48,683 nt of DNA from an uncultured Lachnospiraceae bacterium (GTDB lineage: Bacteria; Bacillota; Clostridia; Lachnospirales; Lachnospiraceae), in assembly GCA_902797185.1 (NCBI GenBank), contig CADBRV010000058.1, forward strand, positions 1 through 48,683, in the 5' to 3' direction. The notes beneath the pieces were generated by a model, which was given only the letters and a program-made list of their open reading frames with translations, was not told the DNA's origin and ran no database searches. Position numbers and translations under genes: made by a program. Positions within the stretch are counted from its first letter, which is position 1; each line of letters begins with the position of its first letter. This document shows, one piece after another, positions 30,599 to 38,339 of this stretch.

Positions 30599-31840
30599 AT
30601 GACGGAAACCAAAGAGCAGCAGGAAAAAGTAATACTTGTGGCTGTAGCAGCAGGAGACTTGGGCGAGGCCAGGAGTTCCCTGGAGGAACTGGAGCTTTTG
30701 GCCAAAACCGCCGGCGCGCAGACAGCAGGTTATATCCTGCAGCCATTGGATGCCCCGGTGCCGGCCACCTATCTCGGAAGCGGGAAAATAAAGGAGCTGA
30801 AGGACTTGATCGACCTTACGCAGGCGGACGGCATCATCTGTGATGATGAGCTGACACCTGTGCAGATCCGGAACCTGACAGAGGATCTGGAAGTAAAGGT
30901 GATGGACCGGACGCTCCTTATTTTGGATATTTTCGCATTCCAGGCCAGTACGGCAGAAGGAAAAGTCCAGGTGGAACTGGCCCAGGAACAGTACCTGGCC
31001 AGCCACCTGGCAGGCTATGGCACCAGCCTTTCGAGGCTTGGCGGAGGCATCGGCACCAGGGGTCCCGGTGAAAAGAAACTGGAGATGGACCGCCGTGCCA
31101 TCCGCAGGCGCATCACTTCCCTGAAAAGGGAGCTGGCCCAGATTGAACGGCACCGGGACCTGCTCCGGGAAAAGCGGAAGAGAAGCGAGCGGAAGACGGC
31201 TGCTATCGTAGGCTATACCAATGCCGGAAAATCCACCCTGCTGAACGTCCTGACCAATGCCGGGGTGCTGCAGGAGGACAAGCTTTTTGCTACCTTGGAC
31301 CCTACCACCCGGGTGCTGGAGCTGGAACAGGGCCAGAAAATGCTTCTGACGGATACGGTAGGGTTTATCAACAAGCTGCCCCACCAGCTGGTGGAATCTT
31401 TCCACAGTACTTTGGAGGAAGCCTGCAGCGCCGATTACCTCATCCATGTGGTGGACGCTTCCAGCCCGGAAGCGGAAAAACAGATGCAGGTCGTTTATGA
31501 AACGCTGGACGGCCTGGGCGTCGGGACGAAAAGGACCCTGACCATATTTAACAAGACCGACCAGGCGGAAAATTATGCCAGCCTGCGAGACCCGAGGGCG
31601 CAGGAGACAGTTTACGCGTCTTTGAAAAAGGGCGAAGGGGTGGAGGAGATCCGCCTTGCCCTGTCCAAGTTTTTATCCGAGGACCAGATCCGCATCAGCC
31701 GCATTTTTCCCTACGGCAGGGCAGGGCTGGTGAACCGGGTCCGGGAGGAAGGGACGCTGCTTTCCGAATCTTATGAAGAAGACGGGATCCATATCGAGGC
31801 GTTTGTTTCAAGAGAGCTTTACGGCAGGCTGGAAAAGTAG
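30599..31840 (+). CDS. hflX: Ribosome-associated GTPase HflX
   Basis: A 413-residue GTPase that splits or rescues stalled ribosomes. The N-terminal domain has YLGSGKIKEL and the conserved GGGIGTRGPGEKKLEMDRR linker. The G domain has G1 GYTNAGKST (about residue 205), G3 DTVGF and G4 NKTD. The length fits the family. It stands directly upstream of the pyrimidine genes with a 27-base gap to pyrC and may share their transcript. Its ribosome site is GGGAG 14 bases upstream, rather far. Confidence 0.93.
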   Translation: MTETKEQQEKVILVAVAAGDLGEARSSLEELELLAKTAGAQTAGYILQPLDAPVPATYLGSGKIKELKDLIDLTQADGIICDDELTPVQIRNLTEDLEVKVMDRTLLILDIFAFQASTAEGKVQVELAQEQYLASHLAGYGTSLSRLGGGIGTRGPGEKKLEMDRRAIRRRITSLKRELAQIERHRDLLREKRKRSERKTAAIVGYTNAGKSTLLNVLTNAGVLQEDKLFATLDPTTRVLELEQGQKMLLTDTVGFINKLPHQLVESFHSTLEEACSADYLIHVVDASSPEAEKQMQVVYETLDGLGVGTKRTLTIFNKTDQAENYASLRDPRAQETVYASLKKGEGVEEIRLALSKFLSEDQIRISRIFPYGRAGLVNRVREEGTLLSESYEEDGIHIEAFVSRELYGRLEK

Positions 31841-31867
31841 ATGATGACATGTACAGGAGGGCATGAC

Positions 31868-33157
31868 ATGAAAATATTGATTCATGGCGGGAAGCTGGTG
31901 GACCCGGCTGCCAAGGCCGTTACCGAAGCGGACTTACGGATAGAAAATGGGAAGATTGCCGGAACCGGCAGCGACCCTTCTTTTCAGCCGGACCGGGAAA
32001 TCGATGCCTCCGGCTGCTATGTCATGCCGGGCTTTATCGACCTGCATGTGCATTTAAGGGATCCGGGGCAGACTTATAAGGAAACCGTGGAGACCGGGTG
32101 CGCGGCGGCGGCTGCCGGCGGCTTTACCACGATTTTCGCCATGCCCAATACAAAGCCGGTGGCAGACGGGACGGAAGTAATCCGCTACGTGGAAGACAAA
32201 GCCAAGGCTTTTGGCAAAACCAGGGTCCACCAGATCGGTTCCGTAACCATGGGGCAGGAAGGAAAAGAACTGGCGGATTATCCGGGCATGCAGCAGGCAG
32301 GCTGCATCGCCATCAGCGAGGACGGCAAGTCTGTCATGGATTCCGGGGTATACCGGGAAGCCATGCGTTATGCCGCAGCCCACGACCTGTTAATCATGGC
32401 CCACTGCGAGGACAAAAACCTGGTGCAGGGCGGCGTCATGAACATGGATGAAAAGGCAGAGGAGCTGGGGCTCAAGGGCATCAGCAACGCAGTAGAGGAT
32501 ATCATCGTAGCCAGGGACATCCTGCTGGCAAAGGAAACGGGCTGCAGGCTCCACCTGTGCCACTGCTCCACAGCGGACAGCGTCCGCATGGTGCAGGCGG
32601 CGAAAAAGGACGGGGTAAGGGTTACCGCGGAAGTATGCCCACACCATTTTTCCCTGTGCACGGATGACATCCCGGAAAACGATGGCAATTACAAGATGAA
32701 CCCGCCGCTTCGTTCCAAGGAGGACCGGGACACACTGCGATACGGGCTGAGCCAGGGAATTATGGACGCGATTTCCACGGACCATGCGCCCCATGCACCG
32801 GAAGAGAAAAACTGCCCCATGGAAAAGGCAAGCTTTGGCATCGTCGGGCTGGAAACAGCGGCATGCCTGACATGGACCAACCTGGTGGAAACCGGTTATT
32901 TGACGCCTCTCCAGATGGCAGAGAAAATGAGCCTGAACCCGGCCAGGATCGCTAAGATCCCGGGCGGAAGCCTTGGCGCAGGGAATGTAGCGGACATCAC
33001 CATAATAGATACAGAGCACACTTACACGATCGACCCCTCTGAATTTGCTTCCAAGGGCAGGAATACGCCTTTTGCGGGGCAGCAGGTACGGGGAAGGGTG
33101 CTTTACACCATCCGTGATGGAGAAGTGATTTTTGAAAAGGGGGAGCAGCATGATTGA
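31868..33157 (+). CDS. pyrC: Dihydroorotase
   Basis: A 429-residue zinc amidohydrolase (type I) that interconverts carbamoyl-aspartate and dihydroorotate. The metal-binding DLHVHLRDPG is near residue 58, and the catalytic Asp region STDHAPH is near 304. It opens with LIHGGKLVDPAAKAVTEADLRIENGKI, as usual. The ATG at 31868 has AGGAGGG upstream. Its last 8 bases overlap pyrF. It begins the run pyrC-pyrF-pyrK-pyrD-pyrE. Confidence 0.94.
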   Translation: MKILIHGGKLVDPAAKAVTEADLRIENGKIAGTGSDPSFQPDREIDASGCYVMPGFIDLHVHLRDPGQTYKETVETGCAAAAAGGFTTIFAMPNTKPVADGTEVIRYVEDKAKAFGKTRVHQIGSVTMGQEGKELADYPGMQQAGCIAISEDGKSVMDSGVYREAMRYAAAHDLLIMAHCEDKNLVQGGVMNMDEKAEELGLKGISNAVEDIIVARDILLAKETGCRLHLCHCSTADSVRMVQAAKKDGVRVTAEVCPHHFSLCTDDIPENDGNYKMNPPLRSKEDRDTLRYGLSQGIMDAISTDHAPHAPEEKNCPMEKASFGIVGLETAACLTWTNLVETGYLTPLQMAEKMSLNPARIAKIPGGSLGAGNVADITIIDTEHTYTIDPSEFASKGRNTPFAGQQVRGRVLYTIRDGEVIFEKGEQHD

Positions 33158-34076
33158 CAAGCTGGTTGAGCAGATCCAGGAGAAAAACGCGCCGGTAGTG
33201 GTAGGGCTGGACCCTATGCTTTCCTATGTGCCGGAGGAAATCCAGAAGAAATCCTTCGCGGAATACGGGGAGACGCTGGAAGGCGCGGCAGATGCCATAT
33301 GGCAGTTTAACAAAGGCATTATCGACGCGGTCTATGACCTTGTGCCGGCTGTAAAGCCCCAGATTGCCATGTATGAACAGTATGGCGTACCGGGCATGGC
33401 AGCTTTTGAAAAGACCGTTTCCTACTGCAAAAAGCAGGGGCTTTTGGTCATCGGCGACATCAAGAGGGGGGATATCGGCTCTACTTCCGCTGCTTACGCG
33501 GTCGCCCATTTAGGGAAAGTGCAGGTAGGCTCCAAGGTGTATGAACCTTTTGGCGAAGATTTTGCCACGGTAAACCCGTACCTTGGCACCGATGGCATCG
33601 AGCCCTTCCTGAAAGTATGCCGGGAAAATGACAAAGGCATCTTCGTGCTGGTCAAGACTTCCAATCCTTCCAGCGGCGAGCTGCAGGACAAGGAAGTGGA
33701 AGGCAGTACCGTTTATGAGCATGTAGCGGACAAAGTACGCGCCTGGGGCCAGACCTGCATGGGGACCGTTTACAGCAATGTAGGGGCTGTAGTTGGTGCC
33801 ACCTATCCTGAGGTAGGAAAAGTCCTCCGGAAGGCAATGCCCCAGTCCTTCCTGCTGGTGCCGGGCTATGGCGCGCAGGGCGGGAAGGCGGAAGATTTGG
33901 CAGCCTATTTCAACCCGGACGGGCAGGGCGCCATCATCAATTCTTCCAGAGGCATCATCTGCGCTTACACGAAAGAAGCATATAAGCAGTTCGGGCCGGA
34001 GCATTATGCCGATGCCAGCCGCCAGGCTGTACTGGACATGGTGGAAGACATTAACAAATACCGTCCGAAAGCTTGA
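33150..34076 (+). CDS. pyrF: Orotidine 5'-phosphate decarboxylase, type 2
   Basis: A 308-residue enzyme that makes UMP from OMP. The catalytic D-x-K-x-x-D motif is seen as GDIKRGDIGST (about residue 101), and the length matches the longer type 2 form (about 270-310) rather than the 230-240 residue type 1. GGGGGAG gives the start at 33150 inside the end of pyrC. pyrK follows after 20 bases. Confidence 0.93.
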   Translation: MIDKLVEQIQEKNAPVVVGLDPMLSYVPEEIQKKSFAEYGETLEGAADAIWQFNKGIIDAVYDLVPAVKPQIAMYEQYGVPGMAAFEKTVSYCKKQGLLVIGDIKRGDIGSTSAAYAVAHLGKVQVGSKVYEPFGEDFATVNPYLGTDGIEPFLKVCRENDKGIFVLVKTSNPSSGELQDKEVEGSTVYEHVADKVRAWGQTCMGTVYSNVGAVVGATYPEVGKVLRKAMPQSFLLVPGYGAQGGKAEDLAAYFNPDGQGAIINSSRGIICAYTKEAYKQFGPEHYADASRQAVLDMVEDINKYRPKA

Positions 34077-34096
34077 ATTTACCAGGAGGTCAGCAA

Positions 34097-34879
34097 ATGG
34101 AAAAAACCGTGGGGAAAATATTACGGCAGGACGCGCTGGGCGGGAACGTTTTCAGCATGGAGATCGAGGCGCCGGAAGTGGCGTCCCAGGCCGGCGCGGG
34201 CCAGTTCGTAAATGTCTATACGAAGGACGCTTCCAAGCTCCTTCCCCGTCCCATCAGCTTCTGCGGGTTTGACGCGGACAAGGGGACCATCCGTCTGGTT
34301 TACAGGGTTACCGGGAAAGGCACCGGCACCGAGGAATTTTCTTCCCTGGGGGCAGGCGACCGGATTTCCCTGGTGGGGCCTTTGGGAAACGGGTTCCCCT
34401 TGCTGAACGGCACGCCGCTCCTCATCGGCGGCGGCATCGGGATCCCGCCTATGCTGGCTTTAGGGAAAAATTTTTATGAACGCACCGGCAGGAGGGTCCG
34501 GTTTGTACTGGGCTACCGCGGCCTTCCCCTTTTTCTGAAGGAGGAATTTGAGCCCTACGGTGACGTCTTCGTTTCTACCGATGACGGCTCCGGGGGGACC
34601 CATGGGACGGTGATTGACGCGGTAAAGGAAAACGGCCTTTCCGCGGATATCCTTTATGCCTGCGGCCCGGTGCCCATGCTTAGAGGGGTCAAAGCCCTTT
34701 CCCAGGAATGGGGCATCACGGCATACCTTTCCATGGAAGGCAGGATGGCCTGCGGGGTCGGTGCCTGCCTTGCCTGCGTCTGTAAAACCACAAAGACGGA
34801 CGCGCATTCCAAGGTAAAAAATGCCAGGGTCTGCGTGGACGGGCCTGTTTTCAAAGCGGAAGAGGTGGATTTATCATGA
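34097..34879 (+). CDS. pyrK: Dihydroorotate dehydrogenase B, electron-transfer subunit
   Basis: A 260-residue FAD and [2Fe-2S] protein that passes electrons from PyrD to NAD. The FAD-binding RPISFCGFD is near residue 51, the NAD-binding [13 protein letters not shown] near 108. The cluster cysteines C219, C224, C227 and C246 show the PyrK spacing. AGGAGG lies before the ATG. It overlaps pyrD by 4 bases (ATGA), fitting an equimolar complex. Confidence 0.94.
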   Translation: MEKTVGKILRQDALGGNVFSMEIEAPEVASQAGAGQFVNVYTKDASKLLPRPISFCGFDADKGTIRLVYRVTGKGTGTEEFSSLGAGDRISLVGPLGNGFPLLNGTPLLIGGGIGIPPMLALGKNFYERTGRRVRFVLGYRGLPLFLKEEFEPYGDVFVSTDDGSGGTHGTVIDAVKENGLSADILYACGPVPMLRGVKALSQEWGITAYLSMEGRMACGVGACLACVCKTTKTDAHSKVKNARVCVDGPVFKAEEVDLS

Positions 34880-35781
34880 ATACCAGTGTCACAATAGCGG
34901 GAGTCACCATGAAGAACCCGGTCACCACCGCTTCGGGGACTTTCGGTTCCGGCCAGGAATATTCGAAGTTTGTGGATTTAAACCGGTTAGGTGCTGTGAC
35001 CACCAAGGGCGTGGCCATCGTCCCCTGGGAAGGAAATGAAACGGTGCGCATTGCCGAGACTTATGGCGGCATGCTCAATGCCATCGGCCTGCAGAACCCC
35101 GGTGTGGACGTGTTCCTGGAACGGGATCTGCCTTTCTTAAAGCAGTATGACACCAAAGTCATCGTCAATGTCTGCGGCCATTCCGTAGATGAATACGTGG
35201 AATGCGTAAAAAGGCTCTCAGAGGCGCCGGTGGACCTTCTGGAAATCAATATTTCCTGCCCTAATGTAAAGCAGGGCGGCATTACCTTTGGTACAGCCCC
35301 GAAAATGGCGGAGCTTGTGACCAGGAAAGTGAAGGAAGCGGCAGCCCAGCCGGTCATCATGAAGCTGACGCCCAATGTCACGGACATTACGGAAATCGCA
35401 CGTGCCGTGGAAGCCGGTGGGGCAGACGGCATTTCTTTGATCAATACCCTGACGGGCATGAAGATCGATACAAAGACCCGTAAGTTCGTGCTGGCCAACC
35501 AGACCGGCGGCCTTTCCGGCCCGGCCATCCATCCGGTAGCCGTAAGGATGTGCTACCAGGTGCATAAAGCGGTGGGCCTGCCGATTATCGGCATGGGCGG
35601 CATCATGAATGCCCAGGACGCTTTGGAGATGATCCTGGCAGGAGCCACCATGGTCGCAGCAGGCACCGTGAATTTTGTGGAGCCGGATGCAACCGTTAAA
35701 ATAATCGAAGGCATCGAAGCTTACATGGAAGAGAACCATATTGACGAGATCAGCAGCCTGGTAGGCGCGGTGGAGGATTAA
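34876..35781 (+). CDS. pyrD: Dihydroorotate dehydrogenase, class 1B catalytic subunit
   Basis: A 301-residue FMN TIM-barrel enzyme that oxidises dihydroorotate to orotate. The active-site Cys is in [11 protein letters not shown] (about residue 130), and the phosphate-binding end is [21 protein letters not shown]. Class 1B is shown by the adjacent pyrK and the Cys catalytic base. pyrE follows after one base. Confidence 0.95.
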   Translation: MNTSVTIAGVTMKNPVTTASGTFGSGQEYSKFVDLNRLGAVTTKGVAIVPWEGNETVRIAETYGGMLNAIGLQNPGVDVFLERDLPFLKQYDTKVIVNVCGHSVDEYVECVKRLSEAPVDLLEINISCPNVKQGGITFGTAPKMAELVTRKVKEAAAQPVIMKLTPNVTDITEIARAVEAGGADGISLINTLTGMKIDTKTRKFVLANQTGGLSGPAIHPVAVRMCYQVHKAVGLPIIGMGGIMNAQDALEMILAGATMVAAGTVNFVEPDATVKIIEGIEAYMEENHIDEISSLVGAVED

Positions 35782-35782
35782 A

Positions 35783-36463
35783 ATGGAAGAATATAAAAAA
35801 GAGTTTATTGAATTTATGGTAGACTGCGGGGTCCTCCGTTTTGGCGACTTTGTTACCAAAAGCGGCAGGAAGACGCCCTTTTTCATCAATACAGGGTATT
35901 ACCGTACCGGTTCCCAGTTAAAACGCCTGGGCGGTTATTACGCAAAGGCAATTAAAGGTGCCTTCGGCACGGATTTTAACATCCTGTTCGGACCGGCTTA
36001 CAAGGGCATCCCCCTCTCCGCGGCAGCAACCATCGCTTTGTATGAAGATTATGGCGCAGACATCGGATACTGCTCCAACCGCAAGGAAGTAAAGGACCAT
36101 GGGGAAGGCGGCATCCTGCTGGGTACCCCCATGAAAGACGGCGACAAGGTCGTGATCATTGAAGATGTGACCACAGCCGGCACTTCCATCAAGGAGACCT
36201 ACCCGATTATCAAGGCACAGGGCGATGTAGACGTGCTGGGGCTCTGCGTTTCCGTAGACCGCATGGAGAGGGGAACAGGTGAAAAGAGCGCCCTGGATGA
36301 AATCCAGGAAAAGTATGGCATGAAGACAACTTCCATCGTAACCATGGAAGAAGTAGTGGAACATCTGTATAATAAGCCATACAAGGGAAAAGTCATCATT
36401 AACGACGCCCTGAAATCCGCAATTGATGCTTATTATGACCAATACGGGGTAAAGAATGCATGA
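35783..36463 (+). CDS. pyrE: Orotate phosphoribosyltransferase
   Basis: A 226-residue enzyme that joins orotate with PRPP to give OMP. The PRPP loop is VVIIEDVTTAGTSIKET (about residue 120), and the FGPAYKGIPL segment near 70 is typical. The length fits the family. Its end overlaps the next gene by 8 bases. With pyrC, pyrF, pyrK and pyrD it covers the pathway from carbamoyl-aspartate to UMP; pyrB and carA/carB are not in the window. Confidence 0.95.
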   Translation: MEEYKKEFIEFMVDCGVLRFGDFVTKSGRKTPFFINTGYYRTGSQLKRLGGYYAKAIKGAFGTDFNILFGPAYKGIPLSAAATIALYEDYGADIGYCSNRKEVKDHGEGGILLGTPMKDGDKVVIIEDVTTAGTSIKETYPIIKAQGDVDVLGLCVSVDRMERGTGEKSALDEIQEKYGMKTTSIVTMEEVVEHLYNKPYKGKVIINDALKSAIDAYYDQYGVKNA

Positions 36464-36935
36464 TAAAAACAAACGGGTGAAGCTTTTCTGTTTGATCTGT
36501 TTCGTTGTTTATATGGCGTTCCTGATCTACTACCTGATTTTTTCAGACTGTTATGACAGGAATATGGCAAACCGCACGTACCGGTATAACCTGGTACTGT
36601 TTCGAGAGATCCGGCGTTTTTGGGTCAACAGGGCGACGCTTGGCTTCCGGGTCATGTTTGAGAACATATTCGGGAACTTTTTGGGATTCATCCCCTTTGG
36701 CTTCCTGCTGCCGGTCTTTTTTAAGAAGATGAGGTCCTTTGCATTGATCTCATTTTTGAGTTTTGACTTTACGCTGATGATAGAGCTGGTCCAGCTGGTA
36801 TTCCGGGTGGGCATATTTGATGTAGATGACATTTTATTAAATACGCTGGGAGGCATGGCAGGATACCTGCTCTTCCTGGCGGCATATGGAGGAAGGCTGC
36901 ATTACTATGGCAGGAAGGCAAGGAAGAAGAAATAG
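36456..36935 (+). CDS. VanZ-like membrane protein
   Basis: A 159-residue protein with four hydrophobic segments and the VanZ-family pattern ENIFGNFLGFIPFGFLLP (about residue 68), IELVQLVFRVGIFDVDDILLNTLGG. VanZ relatives are linked to glycopeptide tolerance or other envelope roles, but most have no proven function. The start lies within the last 8 bases of pyrE, so it is translated with the pyr operon, and its end overlaps the next membrane protein by 29 bases. Confidence 0.82.
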   Translation: MHDKNKRVKLFCLICFVVYMAFLIYYLIFSDCYDRNMANRTYRYNLVLFREIRRFWVNRATLGFRVMFENIFGNFLGFIPFGFLLPVFFKKMRSFALISFLSFDFTLMIELVQLVFRVGIFDVDDILLNTLGGMAGYLLFLAAYGGRLHYYGRKARKKK

Positions 36936-37245
36936 CGGTTATGGGAGGCGGGAATGGAACAAGCCCCATACCGCCGCAGGAGTTGCATCCTTTATTGTGG
37001 GGCTCCTTGCACTTCTTATGTTCCCGGGCATGGCAGCGGTTTCTTTTTTCGAAGGAGGCGGCGCCGGGGTAAGTGCTGCAGGACTCTGCGTGATCGCGAT
37101 GCTTTTAGCCATTTTCGGCATCTTCCTGTCCAAAGACGAGCTCCAGCGGGAGAATGTAAAGAGGATCCTTCCGAAGCTGGGCATGTTTTTCAGCGTCCTG
37201 GCCCTGGTTGCATGGATCCTGGTGATCTTAGTAGGCCTGGCATAA
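36907..37245 (+). CDS. Small membrane protein (DUF6142-like)
   Basis: A 112-residue protein with a basic N-terminus (GRQGRRNSGYGRREWNKPH) and three hydrophobic segments. It looks like the small Lachnospiraceae membrane proteins called DUF6142, though this is from memory of the pattern. The ATG at 36907 is chosen because GGAGGAAGG lies about 10 bases upstream; an in-frame ATG at 36886 lacks a good site. It overlaps the VanZ-like gene by 29 bases. Function unknown. Confidence 0.65.
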   Translation: MAGRQGRRNSGYGRREWNKPHTAAGVASFIVGLLALLMFPGMAAVSFFEGGGAGVSAAGLCVIAMLLAIFGIFLSKDELQRENVKRILPKLGMFFSVLALVAWILVILVGLA

Positions 37246-37282
37246 AAAGGGTACAGGAAAGAACAGGCAAAAAGCTGCTGGA

Positions 37283-37432
37283 AATGCCGTCATCCGAAGG
37301 GAGGGCGCAGGCTCTGCCTTCGTGCGTAGCATGAACTTTAATGGCATGGCTTTCCAATTATGAAATGCCATCATCCGAAGGGAATGACGCAGGCTGTATC
37401 TTCGTACGAAGTACGTAAGGGCGGCCTGCGAG
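37283..37432 (-). repeat. Two diverged B/C-module copies, antisense to the flanking genes
   Basis: Read on the minus strand, the part at 37285-37348 gives a frame KVHATHEGRACALPSDDGI, clearly related to the leader frames. Its ATG has become ATT, so it is probably not translated. The B hairpin is kept with different bases (outer TGCC/GGCA, inner TTCATGC/GCACGAA, middle ATTAAAG). The second copy at 37374-37432 is more decayed. Both lie between two plus-strand genes, against the usual orientation. Confidence 0.6.
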
Positions 37433-37501
37433 ATGGAAGGCAGGCCGCAGGAAACCAGGCGGTTAGGAAGCGGTTATGAAACGGAAGGCAGAAGAAACGT
37501 T

Positions 37502-38158
37502 ATGGAAATAGAAAGTAACAACGAAGAAGAAAACAGGGAAAAGCATCAGGCAGAGGCAGCAAGAAGCCGTCTGGAGAAGCAGATGGACTTCCTCCTGGAA
37601 ATGGACAAGTCCAAGGAAATCATCCGCCAGACGTATCTCTCAGATGGCTCCCGCAAGGAAGACGATGCCGAGCATGCCTGGCACATGGCGCTCATGGCCA
37701 TGCTGCTGTGTGAATATGCCAATGAACCGGTGGACAAAACCCGCGTGATCGAAATGGCGCTGGTGCATGACCTGGTGGAGGTGGACGCCGGTGATACGTA
37801 TGCTTATGACAAGGCCGGCAACGCTACCAAGAGGGAGAGGGAAGTAAAAGCCGCGGAGCGGATTTTCAACCTCCTGCCGGAAGACCAGGCAGCCTATCTG
37901 CGAGGGCTTTGGGATGAATTTGAAGCGGGAAAGACTCCGGAAGCAAAATTCACCAATACCCTGGACAAAGTGCAGCCTATCCTTCTGACCAACGCGGCCC
38001 ATGGGAAGAGCTGGCTGGAGCACCATGTAAAGGAACAGGACATCCTGGACCGGAACAAGGCGACAGGGGATGGCAGCAGGACCCTTTGGGATTATTTCCG
38101 CCATATCCTGGACGAGAACGTGGAAGCAGGGCTGATTATACTGGAAAAAGAGGGCTAA
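37502..38158 (+). CDS. HD-domain phosphohydrolase
   Basis: A 218-residue protein with an HD domain of the YfbR/HDDC2 type: the metal ligands are in AEHAWHMALMAML (about residue 58) and ALVHDLVEVDAGDT (about 84-97). Family members remove phosphate from deoxynucleoside monophosphates or related substrates. The context of pyrimidine and purine genes fits a nucleotide role, but the substrate is not shown. The first 30 residues are charged and poorly conserved. The ATG at 37502 begins the natural N-terminus, with a weak ribosome site. Confidence 0.85.
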   Translation: MEIESNNEEENREKHQAEAARSRLEKQMDFLLEMDKSKEIIRQTYLSDGSRKEDDAEHAWHMALMAMLLCEYANEPVDKTRVIEMALVHDLVEVDAGDTYAYDKAGNATKREREVKAAERIFNLLPEDQAAYLRGLWDEFEAGKTPEAKFTNTLDKVQPILLTNAAHGKSWLEHHVKEQDILDRNKATGDGSRTLWDYFRHILDENVEAGLIILEKEG

Positions 38159-38322
38159 TGCCACATTTCCAATCGTCTTTCGGGACAGCCGCGCCATAAA
38201 AGATCACGCTTCGCGAGTGAGGGCGCGGCCTGCTTTACCGCCTTGCCAGGCGAGCCGGCGGACGATGCGGCCGGTGCATCGTAGGGGGTTCTGCCGCAGA
38301 AGCGGGCCTTTCCTTACGATAT
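38159..38322 (+). repeat. Dispersed structured repeat, full-length copy with damaged small frame
   Basis: All modules are present: A arms around AATCGTC and GGACGATGCGGC; B with CCGCGCC and GGCGCGG; C around CCGCC-TTGCCA-GGCG; and D at 38278-38320 with arms ATCGTAGGGG and TTCCTTACGAT, which pair with three G-U wobbles. The start codon has become ATA and a 2-base insertion in the TTCGCG loop breaks the frame, so no leader peptide is made. It fills the gap between the HD gene and the M29 peptidase. Confidence 0.85.
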
Positions 38323-38335
38323 AAGAGGAAGGAAA
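38309..38335 (+). promoter_or_regulatory. Anti-Shine-Dalgarno arm and target before the M29 gene
   Basis: TTTCCTT (38309-38315) at the end of hairpin D is the exact complement of AAGGAAA (38329-38335), the ribosome site of the gene at 38340. The Shine-Dalgarno sequence here differs from that of the flavodoxin gene and the D arm differs with it, keeping seven base pairs. Confidence 0.45.
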
Positions 38336-38339
38336 CGGA

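Noticed and set aside
30566-31447. Minus-strand frame of 293 codons opposite hflX
   Set aside because: Complement of the conserved HflX sequence; no family match or ribosome site.
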